The notes under the pieces are model-generated. The model made no database searches. It worked only from the letters and a program-made list of their open reading frames with translations, and was not told the DNA's origin. Below, in pieces: positions 49,480-57,509 of a DNA stretch of 64,000 nt (the stretch's first letter is position 1; every line of letters starts with the position of its first letter). The DNA lies in NCBI RefSeq assembly GCF_004117935.1, contig NZ_SDOY01000092.1:22775-86774 (forward strand), given 5' to 3'. Origin of the DNA: Streptomyces roseicoloratus (GTDB taxonomy: Bacteria > Actinomycetota > Actinomycetes > Streptomycetales > Streptomycetaceae). The translations under genes were made by a program, and so were the position numbers.

Positions 49480-50814
49480 ATGACCGGACGCATGGACAGA
49501 CGATCCGTCATCCGCGGCCTGGCGACGGCCGGTGCGGGTGCGGCGGCCGGTGCGGTCGTCGCGGGTGGCGCCCCGGCGTACGCCGCGGGCTCGGGCGACG
49601 ACCCGCACAGCGTCTCCGTGCTCAGTAAGAACGCGGACCCGACCGGCGCCACCCCGAGCGACGACGCCTTCCGGGCCGCCGCCGCCGAGGTCCTCGCCTC
49701 GTACCAGCCCGACCCGATCTCCGGTGCGGTACCGAAGAAGGTCCTGGTCATCCCGCCGGGCACGTACCGGCTGACCCAGCCGGGCTCGCTGCTCCCCGAC
49801 GTCGACGGCACGAACCCCGGCGAGGGCCATGTCGGGGGCATCATCGACGGCGTCACGATCACCGGTTACGGCAAGCGGCTCACCCGCATCATCTACGCTC
49901 CGGCCGAGAACGACACCACGCTGTGGACCAACAACCAGCGTTACAAGAACATCCGGATCTCCGGCATCACCTTCGTCAGCGAGAACCCGACCTCCAGCTT
50001 CAACTACGCGTACTCCTCGGCGTCGCACGGCGTCCAGGACACCTGGTACAGCGACGTCGAGTGGCAGGGCGGCTGGAAGCGCGGCATCGGTCTCGACGGC
50101 CCGGCCACCACCTCCAACCTCAACAGCGAGATGGGCTGGGACCACTGCCAGATCGGCGGCAGCTACTCGGACGCCTTCCTCGTCCTGGGGATGACGCCGG
50201 GCGCGAGCCAGCAGGACCAGTTCCTGAACTACTGGTTCCGCGAGTGCAAGGTCGAGTACAAGGCGGGCGTGTTCGTGAAGAACAACCGCGGCGGCTCGAT
50301 GAACTTCATCGGCGGCTCCTACATCCTCACCGACGCCGCCTCCACGGGCACCTTCTTCCAGCTCTCCTCGGCCGCCGGCACCCGCGCGGACTCCGTGATG
50401 CGGCTCTACGCCCAGGGCATCCGCTTCGAGCTGCGCGGCACGGGCCACAAGGTGATCGACTCCCGCTGGTACAAGGGCAGCGTCTCCTTCGTCTCCTGCG
50501 ACGACACGGCCAACAGCTTCAAGTCGTGGGCGCCGGACGCCGTCACGCACGTCTACGCGTTCGACGCCAACGGCGACCGCGGCCCGACGGTCCGCTACAC
50601 CGACTGCGCGCTGATGGGCTCGCACCAGGTCGCCACCGGTACGGCCGCGACCACCGCCGGCAAGGTGATCTACGACGGCTGTCGCTTCATCGACATGACG
50701 AGCGCGACCGGCGCGAGCGGTTTCCTCCGCTGGACCGGTACCGCGCCTCGCTACGAGATCCGCGACTGCCTCGGCGGCTCCACCTACGTGGCGGACGCCA
50801 AGAACCCGGCGTAA
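49480..50814 (+). CDS. Tat-exported right-handed beta-helix protein
   Basis: The 444-residue protein starts with a twin-arginine signal (MDRRSVIRGLATAGAGAAAG, cleavage after AYA near residue 36). The mature part is a pectate-lyase-like beta-helix: KVLVIPPGTYRLTQPGSLL, VTITGYGKRLTRIIYAP, IRISGITFVSENP, CQIGGSYSDAF and similar coils. No obvious catalytic Asp pair of a polysaccharide lyase is evident, so it could be a glycan hydrolase or binding protein; I cannot say which. AGGGGGA lies about six bases before the ATG. Confidence 0.83.
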   Translation: MTGRMDRRSVIRGLATAGAGAAAGAVVAGGAPAYAAGSGDDPHSVSVLSKNADPTGATPSDDAFRAAAAEVLASYQPDPISGAVPKKVLVIPPGTYRLTQPGSLLPDVDGTNPGEGHVGGIIDGVTITGYGKRLTRIIYAPAENDTTLWTNNQRYKNIRISGITFVSENPTSSFNYAYSSASHGVQDTWYSDVEWQGGWKRGIGLDGPATTSNLNSEMGWDHCQIGGSYSDAFLVLGMTPGASQQDQFLNYWFRECKVEYKAGVFVKNNRGGSMNFIGGSYILTDAASTGTFFQLSSAAGTRADSVMRLYAQGIRFELRGTGHKVIDSRWYKGSVSFVSCDDTANSFKSWAPDAVTHVYAFDANGDRGPTVRYTDCALMGSHQVATGTAATTAGKVIYDGCRFIDMTSATGASGFLRWTGTAPRYEIRDCLGGSTYVADAKNPA

Positions 50815-50831
50815 CCGCGGGAAGGGCCGGG

Positions 50832-50940
50832 TACCGGACACCAGGCTGCGGACTCCGGGCTCCGGACACCAGGCACCGGCACCAGACTGCGGGCTCCGGA
50901 CACCAGGCTCCGGGCACCGGGTCGGGCTTCGCACTACGGA
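50832..50940. repeat. Degenerate repeat with 34-bp spacing
   Basis: GGGCTCCGGACACCAGGC occurs at 50857-50874 and 50891-50908, with related copies before and after. It lies in the 243-base gap between converging genes. Confidence 0.75.
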
Positions 50941-51057
50941 CTCCAGGCACCGGGTCCCCGCCGGCAACCGCCGCCGGGGAGCGGTGCCCGCTTCCTGTAG
51001 CGGTCGCTTCGGGGGGACACCCGGAAGCGTTGCCGGGCGCCGGCGTCCCGGCTCCGG

Positions 51058-52098
51058 TCAGCCGACGGGGACGCCGGCTTCCAGGTTCAGGACCGTGCCG
51101 CGTTCGCGGGCGCGGAGGGCCCATCGGAGGCGGTGGTAGCGGACCGGCGGGAGGAGGTCGGCGGCCTCCTCCTCGGTGACGAAGCGCCAAGCGCGCAGTT
51201 CGGCGCCGGGCAGGAGGAGGCGTTGGGCGTCGGCGGAGTGGAGCCGTCCGCCGTCGAAGAGCAGGCGGAGGCCGCCGTAGCCGGGCGGCTGGGGCCGCTC
51301 CCAGTCGACGAGGAGCAGCCGCGGGACGGCGTCGAGCCGGAGGCCGATCTCCTCGGCGACCTCGCGCATGCCGGCCCGGGCGGGTGCCTCGCCGGGTTCG
51401 ACGACGCCGCCGGGGAACTCCCAGCCGGGCTTGTAGGTGGGGTCGACGAGCAGGAAGCGGTCCTCCTCGTCGAAGAGCAGCACGCCGGCAGCCAGCGTCT
51501 CGCCGGTGGGCTCGGGCGTCTGGACGATCCCGCAGGGTGCGGCGTGTCCGGCGGCGACGGCGTCGGCGACGATGCGGGCGGCGTCGGCGGCGGTCAGCGC
51601 GGAGGTGTCGACGGGGTACGCGTCGGCGGCGAGCCAGCCGTCGCGGGCGGCGCGGTACGGGTCGAGGTGGTCGAGGCACCAGCGGCGGGCGCGGGCCTCG
51701 GCCTCCGGGTCGCCGGGGTGTTCGACGCGGTTCTCGATGCGGTCGCGCAGGATCGTTTCGTCTGTGGTGAGCAGGACGTGCCGTACGTCGATGCGGCGGG
51801 CGGCGAGGCCGCCGAAGATCTCGTCGCGGTACTCCTGCCGCAGCAGGGTCATCGGCACGACGAGGACTCCGCCGAGCTCGGCGAGCAGGGCGGCGGCGGT
51901 GTCCACGACGAGCCGGCGCCAGATCGGCAGGTCCTGGAAGTCCGTCACCTCGGCGAGACGTTTCTGCGGCAGCAGCCGGCTCATCGCGCCGCCGGTGAGC
52001 TCGGGGTCGTACAGCGTGCTGTTCGGGATCAGATCGACCAGCTCACGCGCGGTGCTGCTCTTTCCCGCGCCGAACGCACCGTTGATCCAGACGATCAC
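51058..52098 (-). CDS. TmrB-like P-loop kinase fused to Nudix hydrolase
   Basis: The 346-residue protein has two domains. Residues 1-185 are a P-loop kinase-like domain with Walker A GAFGAGKS (7-14), PMTLLRQEYRDE and HVLLTTDETILRDRI, resembling TmrB tunicamycin-resistance ATP-binding proteins. Residues about 190-346 are a Nudix domain with a complete box (231-253: GGVVEPGEAP, REVAEEIGL). Both active sites look intact. The combination suggests phosphorylation plus pyrophosphate hydrolysis of a nucleotide-like substrate, perhaps resistance or repair of a damaged nucleotide; this is inference. GTG 52098 has AGGGGGAA close upstream. Confidence 0.85.
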   Translation of the reverse strand: MIVWINGAFGAGKSSTARELVDLIPNSTLYDPELTGGAMSRLLPQKRLAEVTDFQDLPIWRRLVVDTAAALLAELGGVLVVPMTLLRQEYRDEIFGGLAARRIDVRHVLLTTDETILRDRIENRVEHPGDPEAEARARRWCLDHLDPYRAARDGWLAADAYPVDTSALTAADAARIVADAVAAGHAAPCGIVQTPEPTGETLAAGVLLFDEEDRFLLVDPTYKPGWEFPGGVVEPGEAPARAGMREVAEEIGLRLDAVPRLLLVDWERPQPPGYGGLRLLFDGGRLHSADAQRLLLPGAELRAWRFVTEEEAADLLPPVRYHRLRWALRARERGTVLNLEAGVPVG

Positions 52099-52272
52099 GA
52101 TTCCCCCTCTTCGGTTGGCCCCCAGTGGCTTGCCCGCACCACCCTGCCACGGAAACACCCGGCCGTCGGCGCGCCGGCGGGAGCGGAGACCGGGGAACCG
52201 GGGCACGTGCCCGGCGCGTAACACTTCGCGAACGGCCGTCGTTGGAAACGGCGAGCACGAGGGGGTGCGGAG

Positions 52273-52473
52273 ATGGACCGTACGGTTCTGGAGCGGTTTC
52301 CGGCGGGCGGACCGCGCGGGAGCTGGCCGGCTGAGGAGTTCGCGAGCGCGCGGCGGGACGAGGGTCTGCCGGCGCGGGTGGTGATGGACCTGGAGTCGGA
52401 CGCCTTCCTGGTGATCGTGGAGCAGCGCTCCCCGGGAACGTTACGAACGGAGGCCACGGTCCGTAACCCCTGA
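52273..52473 (+). CDS. Small hypothetical protein
   Basis: The 66-residue protein reads VLERFPAGGPRGSWPAEEFA, ARVVMDLESDAFLVIVEQ. It has one beta-rich core and no known motif. A G-rich purine stretch (GAGGGGG) lies about seven bases before the ATG. Short proteins of this look occur in Streptomyces, but I cannot name a family. Confidence 0.5.
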   Translation: MDRTVLERFPAGGPRGSWPAEEFASARRDEGLPARVVMDLESDAFLVIVEQRSPGTLRTEATVRNP

Positions 52474-52640
52474 CCGGCCCACCCGGCCCTGGGCGCGCGG
52501 ACGCACGCCCCGGCGGCGCGCGTGCGCCGGTGCGCCGGGCATGCGCCGGGTCGCGCACCGTGGCGCCTTCTCGGCGGTCTAAGGCTCGGGGTCGGGTGCC
52601 CGAGCGGTGGATCCTTTTCTCTTCCGTACGAGCTGGGCTG

Positions 52641-53114
52641 ATGGCCGACCGCGAGATCGCCCGTGCCCCGGGCGCCTACGAGGGCGGCGTGGCCGTTCCT
52701 CGAGACGTCGGAGGAGCTGCCGGGCGGGGAGGAGGTCTTCCGGATCCTGCGCAGCATGGGCGAGGCCAGGCGAGGCGGGGCGGGGCCTGCCGGCGCGCTT
52801 CCCGGCCCTGGTGATGGGCCGCGCCAAGGCGTGGTCGTTCCAGCAGCCGAACGCCCCCGAGGCCAAACTCCGCTACGCCACCGAGCAGCGCGAAGCGGTG
52901 CCGCGCGCGTTGGCGGCGTACGCCCCGGACTCCACGGCCGTGTTCGGCGGCCTACGCCCCGGACACCATGGCCGTGCTTGGCGGCCTACCCCCCGGACAC
53001 CATGGCCGTGTTCGACGTCGGGGCTTCGGGCACACCGACCCCCCACTGGTGATCCCCCACGGCGGCGCGATGACCGTGGACGGCCCGGCGCGACGGATCA
53101 CGGTGAGGTACTGA
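52641..53114 (+). pseudogene. S66 peptidase (LD-carboxypeptidase/MccF-like) remnant
   Basis: Pieces in all three frames join into the C-terminal 40% of an S66 peptidase: MADREIARAPGAYEGGV, then FLETSEELPGGEEVFRILRS, then LPARFPALVMGRAKAWSFQQ, NAPEAKLRYATEQREAV and AAYAPD, then, after removal of the repeats, MAVFDV, GFGHTDPPLVIPHGGAMTVD and a final RRITVRY-stop. Intact family members remove the D-Ala or act on microcin C; the His in GHTDP is catalytic. At least four frameshifts, a triplicated 34-bp block (52912-53013) and loss of the N-terminal domain with the serine make it dead. Its last 17 bases overlap the converging sugar kinase gene. Confidence 0.87.
52912..53013 (+). repeat. 34-bp triplication inside the S66 pseudogene
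   Basis: Three tandem units (52912-52945, 52946-52979, 52980-53013) each encode AAYAPD(T/S)xAV in a different frame. The units differ at only a few bases. Two extra copies add 68 bases, which is not a multiple of three. Confidence 0.95.
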
Positions 53115-54057
53115 CGGCGCCGGGGATCCCCGTCCTCGGGGTCGCCGCAGCCGCCGCGCCGAGGAGGCCGGCGTCCGTGCCCGTGAGAGCGGGGACGACC
53201 GTGAGGTTCTGGACGAAGGAGAGCGTGGCGTAGGAGCGGAGGCTGCGGCGGAGGGGGTCGAAGAGGACCGGGCCCGCGCCCGCCACTCCCCCGCCGATCA
53301 CCGCGATGTCGATCTCGACCAGGGTGGCCGTGGCGGCGATCCCGGCCGCGAGGGCCTGGGCGGCGCGTGCGAAGGAGGCGACGGCGACCGGGTCGCCCGC
53401 GCGGGCCGCGGCGGCGACCGCGGCGGCGGAGGCGTCACCGTCGGGTCCGGGACGCCAGCCGTTCCCGAGGGCGCGGCGGGCGATGTTCGGGCCGCTGGCG
53501 ATCTGTTCGACGCAGCCCCGGCCGCCGCAGGCGCAGCTCTCGCCGTCCAGGTCCACGCTCATGTGACCGATGTGACCGGCGTTGCCCGTGGGGCCCGGGT
53601 GGACGCGTCCGTCGAGGACGAGGCCGCCGCCGACGCCGGTGGAGACCACGAGGCACAGTGCGTTGTCGTGACCGCGTGCGGCGCCCTGCCAGTGCTCGGC
53701 GGCCGTCATGGCGACGCCGTCGCCGACGAGGGTGACGGGCAGCCCTCCCGTGGCCCGGTGCACGCGCTCGACCAGCGGGAAGTCACGCCAGCCCGGCACG
53801 TTGACCGGGCTCACCGTGCCCGTGGAGGCGTCCACCGGGCCCGCGCTGCCGATGCCGACGGCGCTCGCCGAGGCCCACAGCGGTGATCCGGCCAGCTCGG
53901 CGACCACCGCCGCCACCGCGCCCATCACGGTCTCGCCGTCCTCCCGCGCGGGCGTCGCCCGTTGCGCCCGGACGACGATGCGGCCCCCGGCGTCGACCAG
54001 CGCGCCGGCGATCTTGGTGCCGCCGATGTCGAGGGCGACGACGAGGTCAGTGCGCAT
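53098..54057 (-). CDS. ROK-family sugar kinase (glucokinase-like)
   Basis: The 319-residue protein starts with the ROK phosphate motif VVALDIGGTKIAGALVDAGG, has VGIGSAGPVD, the sugar loop VSTGVGGGLVLDG, the zinc-binding GESCACGGRGCVEQIASG and DIAVIGGGVAGAG. There is no DNA-binding domain, so it is a hexose or N-acetylhexosamine kinase, not a regulator. ATG 54057 has GGAG close upstream. It diverges from a LacI gene with a palindromic operator between them. Confidence 0.9.
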   Translation of the reverse strand: MRTDLVVALDIGGTKIAGALVDAGGRIVVRAQRATPAREDGETVMGAVAAVVAELAGSPLWASASAVGIGSAGPVDASTGTVSPVNVPGWRDFPLVERVHRATGGLPVTLVGDGVAMTAAEHWQGAARGHDNALCLVVSTGVGGGLVLDGRVHPGPTGNAGHIGHMSVDLDGESCACGGRGCVEQIASGPNIARRALGNGWRPGPDGDASAAAVAAAARAGDPVAVASFARAAQALAAGIAATATLVEIDIAVIGGGVAGAGPVLFDPLRRSLRSYATLSFVQNLTVVPALTGTDAGLLGAAAAATPRTGIPGAVSTSP

Positions 54058-54113
54058 GGGCTCCGGGTCTCCGTGGGCGGTCAGTCGGTGTGACCTACAG
54101 TCTTCCCAGCTCT

Positions 54114-54125
54114 GACAACGTTGTC
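54114..54125. promoter_or_regulatory. LacI-type operator GACAACGTTGTC
   Basis: A perfect 12-bp palindrome with a central CG pair, typical for LacI/GalR regulators, lies between divergent ROK kinase and LacI genes. It overlaps the -35 area of the LacI promoter (TATGCT -10 at 54133-54138) and of a possible kinase promoter. Confidence 0.7.
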
Positions 54126-54209
54126 CAGGGCCTATGCTCGACAGCAACGAGATCGAGATCGAATTCACCCGGTCTCGCTCGCCCGACGCTCGCATCCCTT
54201 GGCTCACCC

Positions 54210-55271
54210 ATGACGGAGGAACCGCACACCGTGGCCGACATCGCCCGCCGCCCCGAGCACCGCTACGGCAACCGGCCCACGATGAAGGACGTCGCCGCCC
54301 TGGCGGGCGTCGGCCTGAAGACCGTCTCACGGGTCGTGAACGGCGAGCCGGGCGTCACACCCGACACCGAGCGCCGGGTGCAGGACGCCATCGACACGCT
54401 CGGCTTCCGCCGCAACGACAGCGCGCGGGTGCTGCGCAAGGGACGCACGGCGTCGGTCGGTCTGGTCCTGGAGGACCTGGCGGACCCGTTCTACGGTCCG
54501 CTGAGCCGTGCCGTGGAGGAGGTCGCCCGGGCCCACGGCGCCCTGCTCATCAACGGTTCCAGCGCCGAGGACCCGGACCGCGAGCAGGAGCTGGCGCTCG
54601 CGCTGTGCGCGCGGCGGGTCGACGGGCTCATCGTCATCCCCGCGGGCGGTGACCACCGCTATCTGGAGCCGGAGATCCGCGCGGGCGTCGCCACGGTCTT
54701 CGTGGACCGCCCGGCCGGGCGGATCGAGGCGGACACGGTGCTGTCCGACAGCTTCGGCGGCGCGCGGACGGGCGTGGCACACCTGATCGCGCACGGCCAC
54801 CGCCGGATCGGCTTCATCGGCGACCGGCCGCGCATCCACACCGCCGCCGAGCGGCTGCGCGGCTACCGGGCGGCGATGGAGGACGCCGGGCTCGACGTGG
54901 CCGAGGAGTGGGTGTCCCTCGGCCCGACCGACCCGGCCGGCGTGACGGCGGCGGCCGTGGCCATGTTGTCCGGGCAGGAGCCGGTCACGGCGCTGTTCGC
55001 GGGCAACAACCGCGTCACGGTGACGGTGGTACGGGTCCTCGCGGACCTCGGGCGCCCGGTCGCCCTGGTGGGCTTCGACGACATCGAACTCGCGGACCTG
55101 CTCGGCATCACGGTCATCGCGCAGGACGCGGCGGCGCTGGGGCGCACGGCGGCGGAGCGGCTGTTCCGCCGCCTCGACGGCGTCGAGGAGCCTTCCGCGA
55201 CGGTCGTGCTCGGCACGCGGCTGATCCCCCGCGGCTCGGGCGAGATCCCGCCGCCGTCCGACGCCGTCTAG
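54210..55271 (+). CDS. LacI-family transcriptional regulator
   Basis: The 353-residue protein has a LacI helix-turn-helix near residues 25-70 (TMKDVAALAGVGLKTVSRVV, GEPGVTPDTERRVQDAIDTL) and a periplasmic-binding-protein-like sugar domain (GLVLEDLADPFYGPLSRAVE, VDGLIVIPAGG, RIGFIGDRP, ALVGFDDIELAD). It should repress itself and the divergent sugar kinase in the absence of sugar. ATG 54210 is chosen; an in-frame ATG at 54282 just before the helix-turn-helix is a possible alternative. Confidence 0.92.
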   Translation: MTEEPHTVADIARRPEHRYGNRPTMKDVAALAGVGLKTVSRVVNGEPGVTPDTERRVQDAIDTLGFRRNDSARVLRKGRTASVGLVLEDLADPFYGPLSRAVEEVARAHGALLINGSSAEDPDREQELALALCARRVDGLIVIPAGGDHRYLEPEIRAGVATVFVDRPAGRIEADTVLSDSFGGARTGVAHLIAHGHRRIGFIGDRPRIHTAAERLRGYRAAMEDAGLDVAEEWVSLGPTDPAGVTAAAVAMLSGQEPVTALFAGNNRVTVTVVRVLADLGRPVALVGFDDIELADLLGITVIAQDAAALGRTAAERLFRRLDGVEEPSATVVLGTRLIPRGSGEIPPPSDAV

Positions 55272-55287
55272 AGCCTGCTTGCCGTCA

Positions 55288-55345
55288 GGACCGGCAGGCC
55301 GGTCCGGCGCCGGTCGCCCGACGGGGCCGGCCTCGCCGGGCGACC
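55288..55345. terminator. Hairpins between converging LacI and kinase genes
   Basis: GGACCGGC-AG-GCCGGTCC (55288-55305) and GGTCGCCCG-N16-CGGGCGACC (55312-55345) follow the LacI stop. The rest of 55272-55464 is a run of related GGCGACC/GGTCGCC motifs without a gene. Confidence 0.6.
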
Positions 55346-55464
55346 AGGTGCCGGCCTCGGCAGGCGACCGGGGCCGGGCCGCCCCGGGCGACCGGGCCGG
55401 GCCCCGGCGCGCCTGACAGCGGCCCGGCCCCGGTCGGGAGGCAGCCCCCGTCGGCTCCCTGCCG

Positions 55465-57429
55465 TCAGCAGACCGGCAGGCCCGGTATGGGGCGGTCGTT
55501 GTCGCCGCCCTTGAGGTAGACGACGCTGAAGTAGACGTTGGTGTTGCCGCTGTCGTCGTCGGTCCTGGCCCACCAGACGTTGGTCCACTGGCCGTACGTC
55601 TCCCGGCGGCCGAGGTTCACCTGGCAGTAGAAGTAGTTGGTGCCGGCGTTCAGGACGCCCGTCTCGCCGCCGTCGTGACGGTACGTCTTCTCCGTCCGCC
55701 ACACCTGGCAGTCGTACGCCCCGCCGCCGCGCGAGGTGCAGCCGCCGGACGCCGGGCTCGGGGACGTACCGCCGCCGGAACCGCCGCCGGCGGTCGCGCC
55801 GGGCGCGGGCTTCCTGGTCGTGCGCGACGCCGACGGCGAAGGGGCGGAGGAGGCTCCGGCGGCCGGCGACGATGGGGACGCGGACGGGGTCGCGCCCTCC
55901 TTCGACGGCGTCGCGGACGACGGAGCGCCGGCGCCACTGCTGGGCTTCGCGCCCGGCGCTCCCGGGTCGAGGACGCGGCCGGGCTCGCCCGTGGGACTTT
56001 CCGGTGCCTCACCGCCGGCCACCTGTCCGCGGTCCGCTTCGCCACCCTTCCCGACGAGGGCGTACGTCACTCCGCCGCCGACCAGCAGGACGGCGGCCGC
56101 CGCCGCGGCGGCGAGCACGGACGACCGCTTCCGCCCGCCCTGATTGCGCCGCCCGCCCGGGCCGGGCCCACCGCCGGCGCCCGGTGCGACGGGCGCGACC
56201 GGGGTGGTCTGCGGACCACCGACCGGCGGACCGCCCGTCGGCACCGGTCCCTGCACCGCGCCCGGGACCGCGGGCCGGGTGCCGTGCGTGTCCTGGGCGC
56301 CGTACGCCATGGGCCCGGGGCCGAACGCGCCCGGCGCGGTGGCCCCGCGGAGCCCCGCGTCCGGCGGCACCGCCGGGCCGAAGCCCTCCGGGCGGTGCGG
56401 TACGGCGTCCGGCTCGGTCGGCACCCACAGGTGCGCGGCGCCGGGAGCCGGCGTACCGGCGGCGGTGTCGTTCGCGTCTCCGGGGTGAGCGCCGGTCGCG
56501 TCCGGCGCCGGACCGTATCCGGCCGGCGCCCCCGCCCGCGCCGCCGGCCCCGTGCCCGGCGCTTCCGGCCCGGCGCCGGGCAGTCGTGCCTCGCGGCCCT
56601 CCGCCACGGCCCTCAGCAGGTCCGCCGCCGTCCGGGCGTCCGGGCGCCGGGCCGGGTCCTTGTGCATCAGGAGGCGCAGCGCCGGGGCGAGCGGGCCCGC
56701 GCGGCGGGGCTCGGGGAGGGGTTCCACGACGATGGCGTTGAGGGTGGACCAGGTGGAGGTGCGGCGGAAGGGCGAGGCGCCCTCGACCGCCGCGTACAGG
56801 GTGGCGCCGAGCGCCCAGACGTCCGAGGCGGGGCCGGGCTCCTGCCCCTGGGCCCGCTCGGGTGCGAGGTAGTCGAGCGAGCCGACGATCTCGCCGCTGC
56901 GCGTCAGATGGGTGGCGGAGCCGTCGCCGGGGTCCTCCATGGCGGCGATGCCGAAGTCGGTGAGGACGACCCGGCCCCCGCGGTCCAGCAGGATGTTGCC
57001 GGGCTTGACGTCGCGGTGGAGCACGCCGGCCTCGTGTGCGGCGGCGAGGGCGTCCAGGACGGCGGCGCCGACGGCGGCGGCCTCGCGGGGTTCCATGGTG
57101 CCGCGTTCGCCGAGGACGCCGTCGAGCGAGGGCCCGTCGACGAACTCCATGACGATGACGGGCCGGCCCTCGTGGTCGGTCACGTCGTGGACGGCGACGA
57201 CTCCGGGGTGCCGGACGCGGGCCGCTGCGCGGGCCTCGCGCTGCATCCGCAGCCGCAGGCCGTCCAGTTCGGTTCCCGACGCGTCGTTGTAGGTGCGCAG
57301 TTCCTTGACGGCCACCTCGCGGCCGAGGACCTCGTCGACGGCGCGCCAGACGACTCCCATGCCGCCGCGGCCGAGTCGGCCGATCACCCGGTAGCGGCCG
57401 GCCAGCCGCTCGTACTCCCCCGAAGACAC
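55465..57429 (-). CDS. Membrane-anchored Ser/Thr protein kinase
   Basis: The 654-residue PknB-type receptor kinase has an intact catalytic domain: glycine loop GRLGRGGMGVVW (17-28), Lys42 (VAVKEL), HRDVKPGN (Asp140), DFG (158-160) and APE. A Pro/Gly/Ala-rich juxtamembrane linker of about 190 residues follows, then one membrane helix (SVLAAAAAAAVLLVGGGVTY near residue 455), a long Ser/Pro-rich stalk and a small extracellular domain of about 80 residues with four cysteines (GGCTSRGGGAYDCQVW, YFYCQV, GLPVC). It has no PASTA repeats. The outer domain is not one I recognise. Confidence 0.92.
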   Translation of the reverse strand: MSSGEYERLAGRYRVIGRLGRGGMGVVWRAVDEVLGREVAVKELRTYNDASGTELDGLRLRMQREARAAARVRHPGVVAVHDVTDHEGRPVIVMEFVDGPSLDGVLGERGTMEPREAAAVGAAVLDALAAAHEAGVLHRDVKPGNILLDRGGRVVLTDFGIAAMEDPGDGSATHLTRSGEIVGSLDYLAPERAQGQEPGPASDVWALGATLYAAVEGASPFRRTSTWSTLNAIVVEPLPEPRRAGPLAPALRLLMHKDPARRPDARTAADLLRAVAEGREARLPGAGPEAPGTGPAARAGAPAGYGPAPDATGAHPGDANDTAAGTPAPGAAHLWVPTEPDAVPHRPEGFGPAVPPDAGLRGATAPGAFGPGPMAYGAQDTHGTRPAVPGAVQGPVPTGGPPVGGPQTTPVAPVAPGAGGGPGPGGRRNQGGRKRSSVLAAAAAAAVLLVGGGVTYALVGKGGEADRGQVAGGEAPESPTGEPGRVLDPGAPGAKPSSGAGAPSSATPSKEGATPSASPSSPAAGASSAPSPSASRTTRKPAPGATAGGGSGGGTSPSPASGGCTSRGGGAYDCQVWRTEKTYRHDGGETGVLNAGTNYFYCQVNLGRRETYGQWTNVWWARTDDDSGNTNVYFSVVYLKGGDNDRPIPGLPVC

Positions 57430-57509
57430 CCGTGCCCCGTTCCTCTGTCGGCTGTGGTGGACGCGTACAGAGTACGGGGCACGGAGCGTGGCCCTGAGCG
57501 GGCCGAAGG

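Noticed and set aside
46843..50967. A continuous open reading frame of over 1300 codons on the minus strand
   Set aside because: It is antisense to the dipeptidase, metallo-hydrolase and beta-helix genes, which all have clear domains. The translation is Arg/His/Gly/Val-rich and is a by-product of high third-position GC.
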